A DNA stretch of 64,000 nt from Salticus scenicus (Eukaryota; Arthropoda; Arachnida; Araneae; Salticidae): positions 242,115,436-242,179,435 of the forward strand of contig OZ005648.1 of NCBI GenBank assembly GCA_963930645.1, written 5' to 3'. The position numbers were made by a program, and so were the translations under genes. This document shows, piece after piece, positions 46,571-56,289 of this stretch. The notes beneath the pieces are model-generated. The model had not been told where the DNA came from. It was given only the letters and a program-made list of their open reading frames with translations, and did not search any database. Each line of letters starts with the position of its first letter. Within the stretch, counting starts at the first letter, position 1.

Positions 46571-47987
46571 ACCAAAAATCTTAAAACGTCCACCTATTTT
46601 CAAAATAGATAATAATAATATAAAATTTGTAAAACAAATAACTTATCTGGGTATAACAATAGACCAATCCCTCTCGTTTCTGCCTCATCTTAAAAACAAA
46701 CGTTTAGAGGTTCAAAAAATCACGCAAAATTTATACAAATTTTCTTCTAGATCAGGTCGTCTTCCTCAAAATTTTTTCAAAGTGTGGTATGATGCCATTT
46801 TGCAGCGCAAATTAGCTTATGCGTGCTCGGTGTGGTTCCCACATATGTGGCAATCCCACGGGAGCAAGCACTTATTATCAGCGCAGAGATCGGCTCTCTT
46901 GCTTATCTCAAGAGCATACAATAAAACATCTACTGTGGCTCTACAGGCAATAACAGGTTCTCCCCCTATAACGGAACAATTGAGAATGGAAGCGGAGTTC
47001 TCTCTGGTGACGAGGCACTCAACAACTATTATGAACCATTTCCCACCAGATTACAATACAAAAGTCTCAAAGCACTTAATTATACCAACATGGAAAGGAA
47101 TAAGTTTGCTCTCCCAAGAAAAATACAAGGGTGGTCTAAAAATTTATACAGACGGCTCAAAAATGGAAAAAGGAACAGGCTTTGCTTTCTGTGTTTTCAA
47201 TAACGGAAAGAGAATTTATTCTGAAAATGCTCGTCTATCGGACAGAAACTCCGTCTTTCAAGCAGAGTTGTGTGCAATCAGACAAGCTGTGGAATGGTTT
47301 CATTCCTCACAATTTAATTCAACTATAATACTTTCGGACAGTCAATCAGCACTCTTAGCATTAAAGAAACTGGAATCGCAAGACTCACTAATTGTAGAAA
47401 TTCAACAAAAATTGATAAATATAAACAAAGAAATATATTTTGACTGGGTGAGAGGTCATACAGGTATTGAAGGCAATGAGCTGGCAGATGCATTGGCAAA
47501 GGAGGCGATCGGGAACGAAAGTGCAAAGCAAATATATCAACCAATCCCATTATCATCATTAAAATATGAACTAAAAAATGAACTTATTCAAAATTGGCAA
47601 AAAATATGGGAAGAATCAGAAAATGGGAGGTATACATTTAAATTTATACCAAAAATAAACCACGAATATAACATAATAAATAGACATCTATATATCTTTT
47701 TGACAAATCATGGTCCATTCCAAACTTATTTATACAAAATCGAGAAAAGGTCATCTCCAAACTGTATTTGTGGCAAACTTTCAAACTCTTTGCACTACGT
47801 TCTTGATTGCCCTTTAACAGAGCGTTACCACCTCAAAATGAACGATAATCAGTCACTCATGAGCTGGTTCAAACATATTACAAAACACAACAGTCTGAGA
47901 AACAAAATAATAAATTGTATGAAATATGTTGAAGAAAACGAATTTATTTTTCAAACTACACAACCAGCATTAAATGAAGATCCCTAA
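46554..47987 (+). CDS. non-LTR retrotransposon ORF2, part 2: thumb, RNase H and CCHC
   Basis: This is the continuation of ORF2 in the +1 frame after the A-run slip; true codons begin upstream of 46554. YLGITIDQSLSF near 31-42 is the conserved post-RT motif. RNase H I covers about 195-320 with its acidic residues visible: IYTDGSK (Asp200), FQAELCAI (Glu238), LSDSQSAL (Asp262), and WVRGHTGIEGNELAD (His302, Asp312). A C-terminal zinc-knuckle-like CxC-x6-H-x4-C (residues 405-419, CICG...HYVLDC) follows, typical of this element group. The stop is at 47985-47987, just inside the first copy of the duplicated 3' segment. Only one frameshift separates this copy from an open ORF2, so it is young. Confidence 0.85.
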   Translation: MTHFGKPKILKRPPIFKIDNNNIKFVKQITYLGITIDQSLSFLPHLKNKRLEVQKITQNLYKFSSRSGRLPQNFFKVWYDAILQRKLAYACSVWFPHMWQSHGSKHLLSAQRSALLLISRAYNKTSTVALQAITGSPPITEQLRMEAEFSLVTRHSTTIMNHFPPDYNTKVSKHLIIPTWKGISLLSQEKYKGGLKIYTDGSKMEKGTGFAFCVFNNGKRIYSENARLSDRNSVFQAELCAIRQAVEWFHSSQFNSTIILSDSQSALLALKKLESQDSLIVEIQQKLININKEIYFDWVRGHTGIEGNELADALAKEAIGNESAKQIYQPIPLSSLKYELKNELIQNWQKIWEESENGRYTFKFIPKINHEYNIINRHLYIFLTNHGPFQTYLYKIEKRSSPNCICGKLSNSLHYVLDCPLTERYHLKMNDNQSLMSWFKHITKHNSLRNKIINCMKYVEENEFIFQTTQPALNEDP

Positions 47988-48061
47988 AAATATTTTAGTA
48001 ATTTAAAACTCAAAATCCGAGGCTGAGGCGCTCAAATAAAGTTTAAAAACAGCATATTTCC

Positions 48062-48093
<32 letters not shown>

Positions 48094-48479
48094 CTTCTTC
48101 TTCTATTTTTCTTTCAAATTAAAACTTAATTAACTGCAAAATTAAAAAGAAATGTTGAATGGTTGTAAAGGCAGTTGTGAATCCTATTGAGATCTTACTA
48201 AATAAAAAGGTACTATATTTATTAGAAATGAAGATCCCTAAAAATATTTTAGTAATTTAAAACTCAAAATCCGAGGCTGAGGCGCTCAAATAAAGTTTAA
48301 AAACAGCATATTTCCCCCCCCCTTTTTTTTTTTTTTTTTTTTCTTCTTCTTCTATTTTTCTTTCAAATTAAAACTTAATTAACTGCAAAATTAAAAAGAA
48401 ATGTTGAATGGTTGTAAAGGCAGTTGTGAATCCTATTGAGATCTTACTAAATAAAAAGGTACTATATTTATTAGAAGAA
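47972..48479 (+). repeat. tandem duplication of a 254-bp segment (end of ORF2 and 3' UTR)
   Basis: The segment beginning AAATGAAGATCCCTAAAAAT at 47972 repeats at 48226. It contains the last codons and stop, CCGAGGCTGAGGCGCTCAAA, a C-run plus T-run plus (TTC)n block, and ends ACTATATTTATTAGAA. The copies differ almost only in C and T run lengths, so the duplication is recent, or is kept alike by templated copying. Confidence 0.9.
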
Positions 48480-48695
48480 GAACATTCCTACTAATATAGT
48501 AAAAACTGTTGGAACAAAACTATCTCTAAAAATTAGAAATGTTCATATTCAACTGTTCACATCTAAATATTATTATAGAAAATCCCCGGTCGGTTGTTTT
48601 ACAGATGGTGGATGGCCATCGCCGGACCATGATTCCTCCCCGATAAGGCGATTAGCTTCGGGCATGGTTCGGAGTCCCTGTATCCCTGGAGTCCC
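48480..48695 (+). other. distal 3' region of the retrotransposon
   Basis: AT-rich for ~100 bases, then GC-richer (GATGGTGGATGGCCATCGCC, CCCCGATAAGGCGATTAGC), ending in near-tandem GGAGTCCCTG copies next to the Tc1 duplication. I assign it to the retroelement because Tc1 coding sequence resumes only at 48696. It could instead be extra sequence co-mobilised from a previous site (3' transduction). Confidence 0.45.
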
Positions 48696-48697
48696 TG

Positions 48698-49001
48698 TCA
48701 CTGTGGTGCCAACTGCAGCTCGAATTTCAGCTACAGACGCAGTACGATTAGCCACAGCCATACGCCGAACACGGCGGCCTTCCCTCTCAGTAGTGCCACG
48801 AGGCCGCCCGGAACCCGGTCTTCTTGAGGCAGTACCTTCCCTTGACCACTGCTGCCAACACTCATGCACAGTGGATACATTCCTGCCAAGTCTTTCTGCA
48901 ATATCGCGGAAAGAAAACCCACCTTCTCGTAGCCCTACTACACGACCTCGTTCAAACTCAGTGAGCTGTTGATAATGGCTTCTTCGTCTTCTTAGAGGCA
49001 T
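48698..49001 (-). pseudogene. Tc1 transposase, N-terminal part
   Basis: It starts MPLRRRRSHYQQL at 49001. It shows the paired-type helix-turn-helix region of Tc1 transposases (LTEFERGRVVGLREGG...RDIAERLGRNVSTVHECW), the GSGRPRGTT AT-hook-like linker and the second helix-turn-helix start (NRTASVAEIRAAVGTTVT). The reading continues open past the retroelement boundary to 48573, but those codons belong to the inserted element. The C-terminal part lies 4.3 kb away at 43670-44398. The gene cannot make transposase. Confidence 0.85.
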
Positions 49002-49919
49002 CTTTGACTAACATTAACCCACTACGTCAAATCTCAACTGTAAATAACGATCACGAACCTTAAAGCGCTTATTTAAAGCAAACCTCATTTGCATGTTCAT
49101 AGTATTGCTACGAGCGCCACACTTATGCGCGTAGCTCGAAATTTGAATCGACGTCATCTTTCAGATGTATAAACACGCCTACCAAATTTCGTTTATCTAG
49201 CACAGCTCCTTCCTGGTGTTGGGATTTTTTTTTCCATCAGTGTATATATATCTATATTATTTCATTTCGTATATTATGTTACACCTACGAAAGAAAATTT
49301 AAGCTTTATTGGTGATCAGCACAGCCATAATAGAGACTTTTACTTGAAAAAAAAAGTATTGCACTTTGTTCAAAGAGTACTGTATGGACCAATCGCAAGT
49401 GAAATAAATTTAAATAGACCTAAAAGTATCTGAAAAAGTATTGAAGTATATACAAATCTAGAAAACTGGATTCTGGATAATTAAAAAACTGGAGAAAGAA
49501 ACCTTTTTTTAAATTTTATAATTCTTTTTTTCCTGAAAAATTTCCGGTGTGAAACATTAAAATTTTGTCTATTTCTTATAGGATCTTAATTTTATTTTTC
49601 TACATTTACAGATAACCCCCTAACACATTTTTGATTATAACTCTATACATACTAAAGATAAAGCATACAAACAGTATACTTTTCCGCACTGCCAGACTCT
49701 CAGAAATTCGAAAATGAAGTCAAAATTGGGTGTTGCAATTGAAAAAAAATCAAAGTTGGCGCTCATTTTAATATGTAGATGACCCCTAATTCAAATTTTG
49801 ACGACATATTCCGAAAGTTCTTTTAATTTCCTGTTGAATTATGTCTATTAGATGTTCCTGCGTCAATTAATAACGAAATTACAGCGGGTGTTGCGTTTTT
49901 TTTTTTCCCCGACTGTACA

Positions 49920-51528
49920 AAGGTAATAAAAATAAAATGAACACCACTTCGCATTAAATTAAATGAAACATATTCCTTTTTGCATGTCACTCTTTCATTT
50001 ATTTATTTTTTCCAAGTCTACAAAATCATTTTGCAAAATTTTTAAAAGTATCTTAAAATAGTTTTCCTGAAATAAATAAGAATACGTTTTAATTCGTCGG
50101 AAATAGAAATGTTTATTAATTTTCTATTTCAAAGTATTTATTAAACTGATAATGTTGATGATTAAAGTTTATCGCGTAAGTGGAGAATTTAATTAGATAT
50201 AGTAGCAACTATTTAAATGAAAGGCATCTTGTATCGATTTCAAATAAGCTAATTGCAATTTTCGCATGAAAATTCTGATATTTTGCAGATATGCACCTCA
50301 CTGGTGGACAGATATTATTTTTTAAATTAAAATAATAATAATAATAATAAATTTTTGAGCATTTAAAGATTACTTTTATGCAATTTCGTAAAATAGAAGG
50401 TGTATGTAAATAAAATTAATTATGCTTCATGCGTTTGATGTTGAAAAGTTTTTTTTTAATTTGCGTAAAACATTTCCTGTAAAGAAGTATTTTTTACTGT
50501 TTCCAACGAAAATAACTAGTTTATTTTTTATACATTCAAATAAATCCATGATTATAAACAACTAGAGACTAAAAAGTTATCATGGATAGCCACACAAAAT
50601 AGTTACTGAAACTTGAAATACAAAGGGGAAAAAATACAAACAAATAATACTATAATCTGTAAAAATCCACATTTCTTTTTTTTTTTAATCGAAAAACATT
50701 GGTAATCATTTATAAGTACATTAAATTCCCGATTATCCGGGTCTTCCTTGGCTTTTTGTTTGCGATGATTAAGATGCATATTAAAAAATAATTTATAAAA
50801 TTAGGTCTACAATTAAACGTCGTAGAAAAAAAATGACAAAAATAATATTAATCATGGGAAGTGCACTACAAACACTTATCCGGAATATCCACTAGTAAAT
50901 AACATAATAGTCTCATCGCAAATTATATTACATAAGTTACAAAATGGTATACACAGGACTAAAGCTGTTTGTGCAGGGACACGCAGAAAAATAAAATATA
51001 GTCTATGGGCAGAATTTTAAAAAGTGCTTATTAATATAATTATACTGCAGTAAACATTATGAAATTAATATACGTTTTCAGATGCACAAAAGCATGTCTT
51101 TGATAGAAAATGGAATGAACAACTCATTTTGTGTTAAGACAAAAAAGGAATTCAGATAAAAAGGATTCAAAAACTTTTTTCAGTTGTGCTATGAAATTTA
51201 TTTTTAATTTACCAAATTTAAAGCACTGTATTCTGCATATACAATATACAGGCAATATACACACTGTAAAACATAATGCTTACTTTTATAGTAAAATGTG
51301 CTGGCAAAAAATGGGTGCCAACACATTGTACTATTAAGTAAAATAATTTACCGCACAAACACCTATAAGCAAAGATTCTTTTACAGATGCTTCTTCTGTA
51401 AAAATTAGTGCATGGCTACATAAATTGTCAAATATGCTGCTTTCTTTTGTACGTAATTGGTAGGATGCTTTCTAAGTTATATTATATGCATCATTACAAA
51501 AGTTCATATTTTGGCTGTGCGGTCTTAA

Positions 51529-51560
<32 letters not shown>

Positions 51561-51570
51561 GTATACATAT
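49920..51570. other. AT-rich stretch with Helitron-like and pogo-like scraps and a repeat-family copy
   Basis: At about 50290-50330 TGCAGATATGCACCTCACTG resembles the Helitron body at 16388 (TGCAGATGTGCACCTCATCG). At 50728-50760 CCCGATTATCCGGGTCTTCC resembles pogo/Tigger-type termini. At about 50970-51010 GTGCAGGGACACGCAG followed by ATAGTCTATGGGCAGAA is another copy of the TGTACAGGGACAC family. (AC)n and (TA)n lie at 51530-51570. Confidence 0.4.
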
Positions 51571-51820
51571 ACACAGTGTTCCAAAAGTTTAGGCAATCAA
51601 TAAAATTTGCATTAACATAAAAAGTAATGAGGTACAATCAAAATTCGTGAGATAGGTAATAAATAAAAACAGTTTTGCTGATACACACATATAAATTATG
51701 ATCAAAGGTTTGAAATTATAAAATGTACATTAAATTACATAAAAATGTGCTGTCCCAAAAGTATAGACACCTGTAAGTGTTTTTAGTTTTACATTTATAA
51801 AAGTAACTAAAAACTTACTT

Positions 51821-52798
51821 TTAATATTGAATTGCATTGCCACGGCACTTTATAACATCAAATACACGTTGTTCTATAGAATTAATTAAGTATTGCATTA
51901 CAGAAGGAGATATTTCATACCACGCTTTGTCAATTACAGTTTTTAAGTCATTTACACATGTATATTGCTTTTCATTTTCATATATTTTACGAGATAATGC
52001 TCTCCATGTGATTCACATCCGGACTAAGTGCTGGCCAGTCTAATAGTGTGATATTGTTTTGCATAAACCACGTTTTCGTTGATCTGGAGGTATGGATAGA
52101 TGCCCCATCTTGTTGGAAAACACAGTCCGGTCCTGCTAGCAAATTCATAATTGGCAGTAAATTGATACGCAATATATCCTGATAATCCTGTGATTTCATT
52201 TTTCTGTCCGTAAATCCTAGAAATGTTTGTCCGTTGAAACAAAACTCTCCCCAGGTTATTACGGGTCATCCGCCTTGTTGCCTGCTGAAACAGTTCTTCG
52301 GTTCTTTTCTTAGGTCATACCAGTAAAATTTATAACCGCCAGGGCCGTCCAAATTCCATTTCTTTTCGTCACTGAAGATGACAGAAAGCCATTTTTCCCC
52401 GTATAACATATGCTTTCTAGCCCACTTTAGACGGGCATTTTTATGTCTCTGCTTTAAGCAAGGTTTTGCTTTCATTCCCATGTAAACAATGTATTTTGAA
52501 GCTTTAATTCTTCTGTGTACAGTACTTTTTAAAATTCTGGAAGTTGCTGCAATTGTACGCACAGATAAATTATCAACTGAAGCCTTTTTTAATAACATTC
52601 TGTCATCACGTAACGTTGTTTTCTTGGTCTTTCGACTCGCTTTCGAGTATTCCATGTTCCCCCTGATCTCAAAATTCTATAAATACTGCTCAAGGATCTC
52701 TTTATTCTTCTCGATATTTGTACAGTATTTATTCTTTGAGCTTTTAACTGTAAAATCTTAATAATTTGATCTTTAAAAATTTCTTTGGAGCGTGGCAT
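51821..52798 (-). pseudogene. Tc1/Tc3-like transposase pseudogene
   Basis: It starts MPRSKEIFKDQIIKILQLKA at 52798 and ends VIKCRGNAIQY at 51821, ~325 codons. It is split over at least three frames by indels (near 52655, between 52270 and 52200, and near 51990-52010). Seen in order: an N-terminal helix-turn-helix (ISRRIKRSLSSIYRIL), a second one (VRTIAATSRILKSTVHRRIK), SVIFSDEKKWNLDGPGGYKF (first Asp), CVFQQDGASIHTS (second Asp), WPALSPDVNHMESI (third acidic, Glu). The NLDGP motif after FSDEKK is usual in Tc3-like transposases. Non-functional. Confidence 0.8.
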
Positions 52799-53080
52799 TT
52801 TTATCAGAATACGCAGGAAACGTCTTTTCCGAATCACAAACAAAACAATACATTGAACTCATTAAATTATTATGCTAAAAATATAGCAGACGATATTTCA
52901 ATTAAAGAAAAAAAAATATTCTGCATTTATAGAAACAGACGACAATAAAAATATTTTATTCAGTTAACAAAAATTTAAAAGAAAACACGTAATGCTGTAT
53001 TGTGTCTATATTTTTGGGACAGCACATTTTTATATAATTTAATGTACATTTTATAATTTCAAACCTTTGATCATAATTTA

Positions 53081-53607
53081 CTATCCGCGATTGTAATGAA
53101 ATGCTCGCCCTCTGGTGGGCTAAGGTGAAATTACAATAAACATGGTTTAATTCGAATTCCATATAGCCGCCATTGCTTGCCGATATTTAGTTTCACATAT
53201 ATTTATTGAATAAAAATGAATAAATACGGTAAAAAAGATAATACATACTTTTGTGTGCCACAGTGTAACTCCAAAAGATCAAGAAATCCAGAATTGAGCT
53301 TCCATTTATTTCCAAACGACAAATTTAAAATTTCAGTTGCTTCGGCTAATGGAAGTAAAGAATTAATCAGATGATTTGAAACTAATATTTGTTCAACTTC
53401 AGTTAAAAATCTACTTCCGATCGAACTTTGAATAAACTGAAGTATTTTTTCCAAAAGCAATCAATTTTCCACAATGTAATGGCGGAGAAATTATAGTACG
53501 AATATTAAGTAGAATAACAAAGGAACACTAATGGAACACACGTGGCTATGTTTACTAACAACTGCAGTGTTCACAAAGCGCCGTCTATCGATCATTACAA
53601 ACGCGGA
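53081..53607 (+). mobile_element. short THAP-bearing TIR element inside the Tc1 right end
   Basis: It interrupts the right inverted repeat of 51572-53724 between CATAATTTA and TATGTGTAT, which are contiguous in the left repeat. Its ends TCCGCGATTGTAATGA and inward TCCGCGTTTGTAATGA form a TIR. Exact breakpoints and target duplication are uncertain (TA is possible). At ~525 bp it is non-autonomous. THAP domains are typical of P-element-like and some other DNA transposases, hence the probable parent. Confidence 0.65.
53216..53374 (+). CDS. truncated THAP-domain ORF (52 residues)
   Basis: An ATG at 53216 opens a short frame ending at TGA 53374. It contains YFCVPQCNSK, then NPELSFHLFPNDKFK. The spacing C-x3-C (residues 13 and 17), followed by the FHLFPND signature, is the start of a THAP zinc-finger (C2CH) DNA-binding domain. 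The later Cys/His of the motif and any catalytic domain are missing. It could be an internally deleted transposase remnant whose DNA-binding part survives; a host THAP gene fragment is less likely given the surrounding TIRs. Confidence 0.6.
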   Translation: MNKYGKKDNTYFCVPQCNSKRSRNPELSFHLFPNDKFKISVASANGSKELIR

Positions 53608-53989
53608 TATGTGTATATCAGCAAAACTGTTTTTAATTATTACTTATCTCACGAATGTAATTGTACTTTATTACTTTTTATGTTAATGCAAATTTTATTG
53701 ATTGTCTAAACTTTTGAGACACGGTATATATATATTAATATCCTAGAATGCCCGTAGAGTAAATGTTTTTCAGTATATAACATTAACTTATTTAACTTAT
53801 TTTCATTTTATTAAACATATTTTTTATAAAAATAAAGCTTTTCTTTAAAGAGGTGCTAATTTTAAACTCTCTCTCTCTCTCTCTCTCAAAAAAAAAAAAA
53901 TGCTTTTATCATTACTATTTTAAAAAAAAATCTGGTGAAACAACCACACGACTTGCATTATCCAGCATTACACATATTATATAGACCAT

Positions 53990-54790
53990 TGAGAGGTAAG
54001 TGATCAGAAATGTGACCTACAAATTTTCCTGTAAGAGAAAGTTCATACACATGTAAAGACATATAAAACAGATTTACATAACGAGTTTAAAAATAAGAAA
54101 AAAAAAATCAATTGACCTATTTTTTCAATTTTCGAGATCTGAAACTGAACTATCTAATCAGGATGACTGTCAATTTTCCTATAATATCCACGTAATACAT
54201 AAGAAATGACACCTAAAATGGGTTAATGTAACAATTTTCAAGACAATCGTTCGAGCCGCTTTTGAAATACCGACGTTTACCAAAACTTGACATACTAAAT
54301 TGTTGACTGGAACACAACGATTGCATGCAAAAGAATGTGTAAAAGAGGGTTAATAGGACAAGTAAAAAAAAAAAAAAACCTATATAGCCATTTTTAAAGG
54401 AACGCACTTGCGAGACCTGAAATTGAGCTATTTATGCCAGATGTCTATCAATTTTCCTGAACTAACCAGCGATATCATATGAAACGAAATCTAATAGAGT
54501 GTTTATATAGCAACTTTGAAGAAAATTGTTAGAGCTGTTTTTGAGATACGGACTTACTGTCCCACTTTCGGTTTTCCAGTTTTCATCAAATGTTGGAAAT
54601 ATCATCTGTACACCAGATCTGTCTCAATTCTGAAGTTTCGCAGTTCTATCTTTATTAGTTTCGGGGATAGGATAGTCAGAAGTTCCTCCACAAACATACA
54701 TTTTCACCAACTGCTAAAAACTACTTTTTTGGACTCAGGAGACCTTAAACCATGCAAATCAGGTGAAAACTTGATATAAAATATTCGGAC
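53990..54790. repeat. diverged ~290-bp direct repeats
   Basis: GAGATCTGAAACTGAACTAT ... TGTCAATTTTCCT at about 54133-54180 recurs as GAGACCTGAAATTGAGCTAT ... TATCAATTTTCCT at 54412-54462. TAACAATTTTCAAGACAATCGTTCGAGC (54229) recurs as a variant near 54510. About two to three copies, partly decayed. No gene is supported. Confidence 0.5.
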
Positions 54791-55600
54791 TAAATACAAC
54801 ACTTCCATTATTTACGAGTAATGGAAGTAATTAATATAATTGAAATAAATATATATTTAAATTTTAATATTTATGTTAATTTTAAAATGTATATGATCAA
54901 CAAGACGATTTCAAGATTACACTGAAATTACTGATGGAAGTTTTATCACTTTTCAATTAATATTTATTATTTATATTCAATTTTAAAAATTTTAAATTAT
55001 GTGAGAAAGTAAGTTTTCTCATGCTCTTGATATCTAAAATGACAATTAAAATATTCTTTATAAAGACAACTTTACAGTAAAAATTTCCTCTTCATCTTAA
55101 TTTTCTTCTGTTAAAGAAGAAAAGAAGCTTAAAAATAAATTACTCAATTAATTAATAAACATGAATACAGGCATTTAAAAGTGTTCTTCTCAAATTTGTT
55201 GGCGTACATTAATCTTTGACAAAAACTTTTAACTTTCTGTTAACTTTAAATGATAAATTGAAAATTCCTTCATTATGTTTCAATTTTAGTTATTGATTTT
55301 TGTATCTTTTAAAAAGTATGTGCTGTATATATTGTAATTCGTTAAAGAGAAATATAAATGTTAAAGAAATAATTAAGTTAATTAAAAGAAATTAATTTAA
55401 AAGAAAATGTATCTTTATTAGAAATTATATCTAGAGAGAAATTTATGCAAAAAAAAAAAAAAAAAATCATAGACACAGTTAGGTTGTATTTTTGGCTGTT
55501 GAACATTCGGATCGTAGTTTGTAGAATAAAGTTAAAGCAATCTGAAACTTTTAACACGTGTATTAACCCCGAATATTATATACATCCCCATATACATTCC
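54790..55600. other. AT-rich stretch, nothing recognised
   Basis: No supported feature; an A18 tract near 55449. Confidence 0.4.
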
Positions 55601-55607
55601 TATACAT

Positions 55608-56283
55608 TGTTACAACAAATATGTCAACTTTCTTGTGTGGAGAAAGTATTTCATAAAGAAACAGGCAAGTTCTAGTCGATGAATACACTTTATTCAGCGT
55701 AACGAATATTCTGAAACAATCCAGCAAAACTCTCAATTCAACGAGTACTTTCGAAGTAGTCCAATAAAGCTGTCGCTAGCAGCACAAAAGTCTCTATTCA
55801 ACGAGTGTTCTCGAAACAATCCAAGAAAACAGTCACATGTTTTACAAAATTAGAGCAATCAGCGTTAAATTCGTCTACAGAGCAGGAAGTTTGCTGATTC
55901 CCCAACAAACATAAATCACTTGGAACACAGCCTGTATGAAGCAGTCGTTCAGAATAACTAACTCTAACTTTCTTAAAACTCTCTGAACATTTACTGACTC
56001 CCAGTGACAACACTCTCGTTGACAGAAACCGTATTTCTATTTATACCTTTTGGCGATAGTTTTGTTTAGAATCTCATGGAAAGTTCTAGATCTTAGTTCC
56101 TGTTCAATGTAGATTCCTCGAAAATTCGGCAATCCTAAACTACAATTTTTCTCAAAATTGGTCGCCAAGGCTGACTTTACTGGAAGTGAATGGAAATACC
56201 ATTCATTTTTACTTTGACTGTAAAACTACTTTCACCGCAACAAGATAATTGAAGGAGGAGGAAAGGTTTATTCTCCTGTAACA
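55608..56283 (-). mobile_element. probable solo LTR of an LTR retrotransposon
   Basis: On the minus strand the segment starts TGTTACAGGAGAATAAACC and ends TTGTTGTAACA, so it has TG...CA ends within a 6-bp inverted TGTTAC/GTAACA. A TATA box (TATAAATAG, plus 56038-56046) and, ~350 bases later, AATAAAG (near 55690) sit as promoter and poly-A signal of an LTR should. Three diverged ~60-base repeats (GGATTGTTTCGAGAACACTC, GGACTACTTCGAAAGTACTC, GGATTGTTTCAGAATATTCG) lie between them. No gag-pol flanks it. A matching target duplication was not found, which is the main weakness. The short minus-strand frame inside is not a gene. Confidence 0.55.
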
Positions 56284-56289
56284 AGTTCA

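Larger units (their letters stand above)
44399..48695 (+). mobile_element. non-LTR retrotransposon (I/R1-like group, RNase H-bearing), 5' truncated
   Basis: It lies within the Tc1 transposase gene between imperfect ~14-bp duplications. It carries a single ORF2-type coding region (endonuclease, reverse transcriptase, RNase H, C-terminal CCHC), a tandemly duplicated 3' region (47972-48479) and ~215 bases of further 3' sequence ending in GGAGTCCCTG-like short repeats rather than poly-A. ORF1 is absent, as expected from 5' truncation by incomplete reverse transcription. RNase H after the RT places it near the I/LOA/R1 assemblage; the exact clade needs a tree. Confidence 0.8.
43506..49242 (-). mobile_element. 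Tc1 transposon, split by a non-LTR retrotransposon
   Basis: Ends CACTGATGGAAAAAAAAATC match inverted at the right, with TA on both sides (43504-43505, 49243-49244). Inverted repeat identity continues through CCCAACACCA. Without the insert it would be ~1.44 kb, normal for Tc1. The minus-strand transposase is present in two parts separated by the retroelement 44399-48695; the break is flanked by an imperfect ~14-bp duplication (TGTAACTGTGCTGC at 44385, TGTCACTGTGGTGC at 48696). Confidence 0.85.
41705..49915. mobile_element. outer TIR transposon (Tc1/mariner type), interrupted by a Tc1
   Basis: The ends CAGTCGGGGAAAAAAAAACC (left) and the inward right end CAGTCGGGGAAAAAAAAAAA abut TA at 41703-41704 and 49916-49917. 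The terminal inverted repeats extend about 300 bp: shared phrases include TCTACATATTAAAA, CCAACTTTGATTTTTT, AGTATA(T/C)T(G/T)(G/T)TTGTAT and AGAGTTATAA. Excluding the nested Tc1 the element is ~2.5 kb. Its own body (42005-43503 and 49245-49610) has no recognisable transposase, so it is non-autonomous or too decayed to read. Confidence 0.75.
51572..53724 (-). mobile_element. Tc1/Tc3-like transposon with double terminal sites, interrupted near its right end
   Basis: Ends CACAGTGTTCCAAAAGTTTA and inward CCGTGTCTCAAAAGTTTAGA lie next to TA (51570-51571, 53725-53726). A second pair, TGCTGTCCCAAAAGTATAGA at 51749 and its mirror at about 52999-53022, sits inside each end. It is ~180 bp in on the left; on the right the same spacing appears once the ~525-bp insert is removed. 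This is the IR/DR pattern. The inverted repeats continue between the two sites (AACAGTTTTGCTGATA, AAACCTTTGATCATAATTTA). The transposase at 51821-52798 is broken. Confidence 0.8.

Noticed and set aside
48480..48697. Extension of the Tc1 N-terminal frame to 48573 as genuine transposase
   Set aside because: Residues after GTTVT no longer match Tc1, and the true continuation (QRTV...) is found at 44398, so the extension is retroelement sequence.
55798..56013. 71-codon minus-strand frame
   Set aside because: It lies in the R/U5 part of the probable solo LTR, between its TATA box and poly-A signal; no domain.
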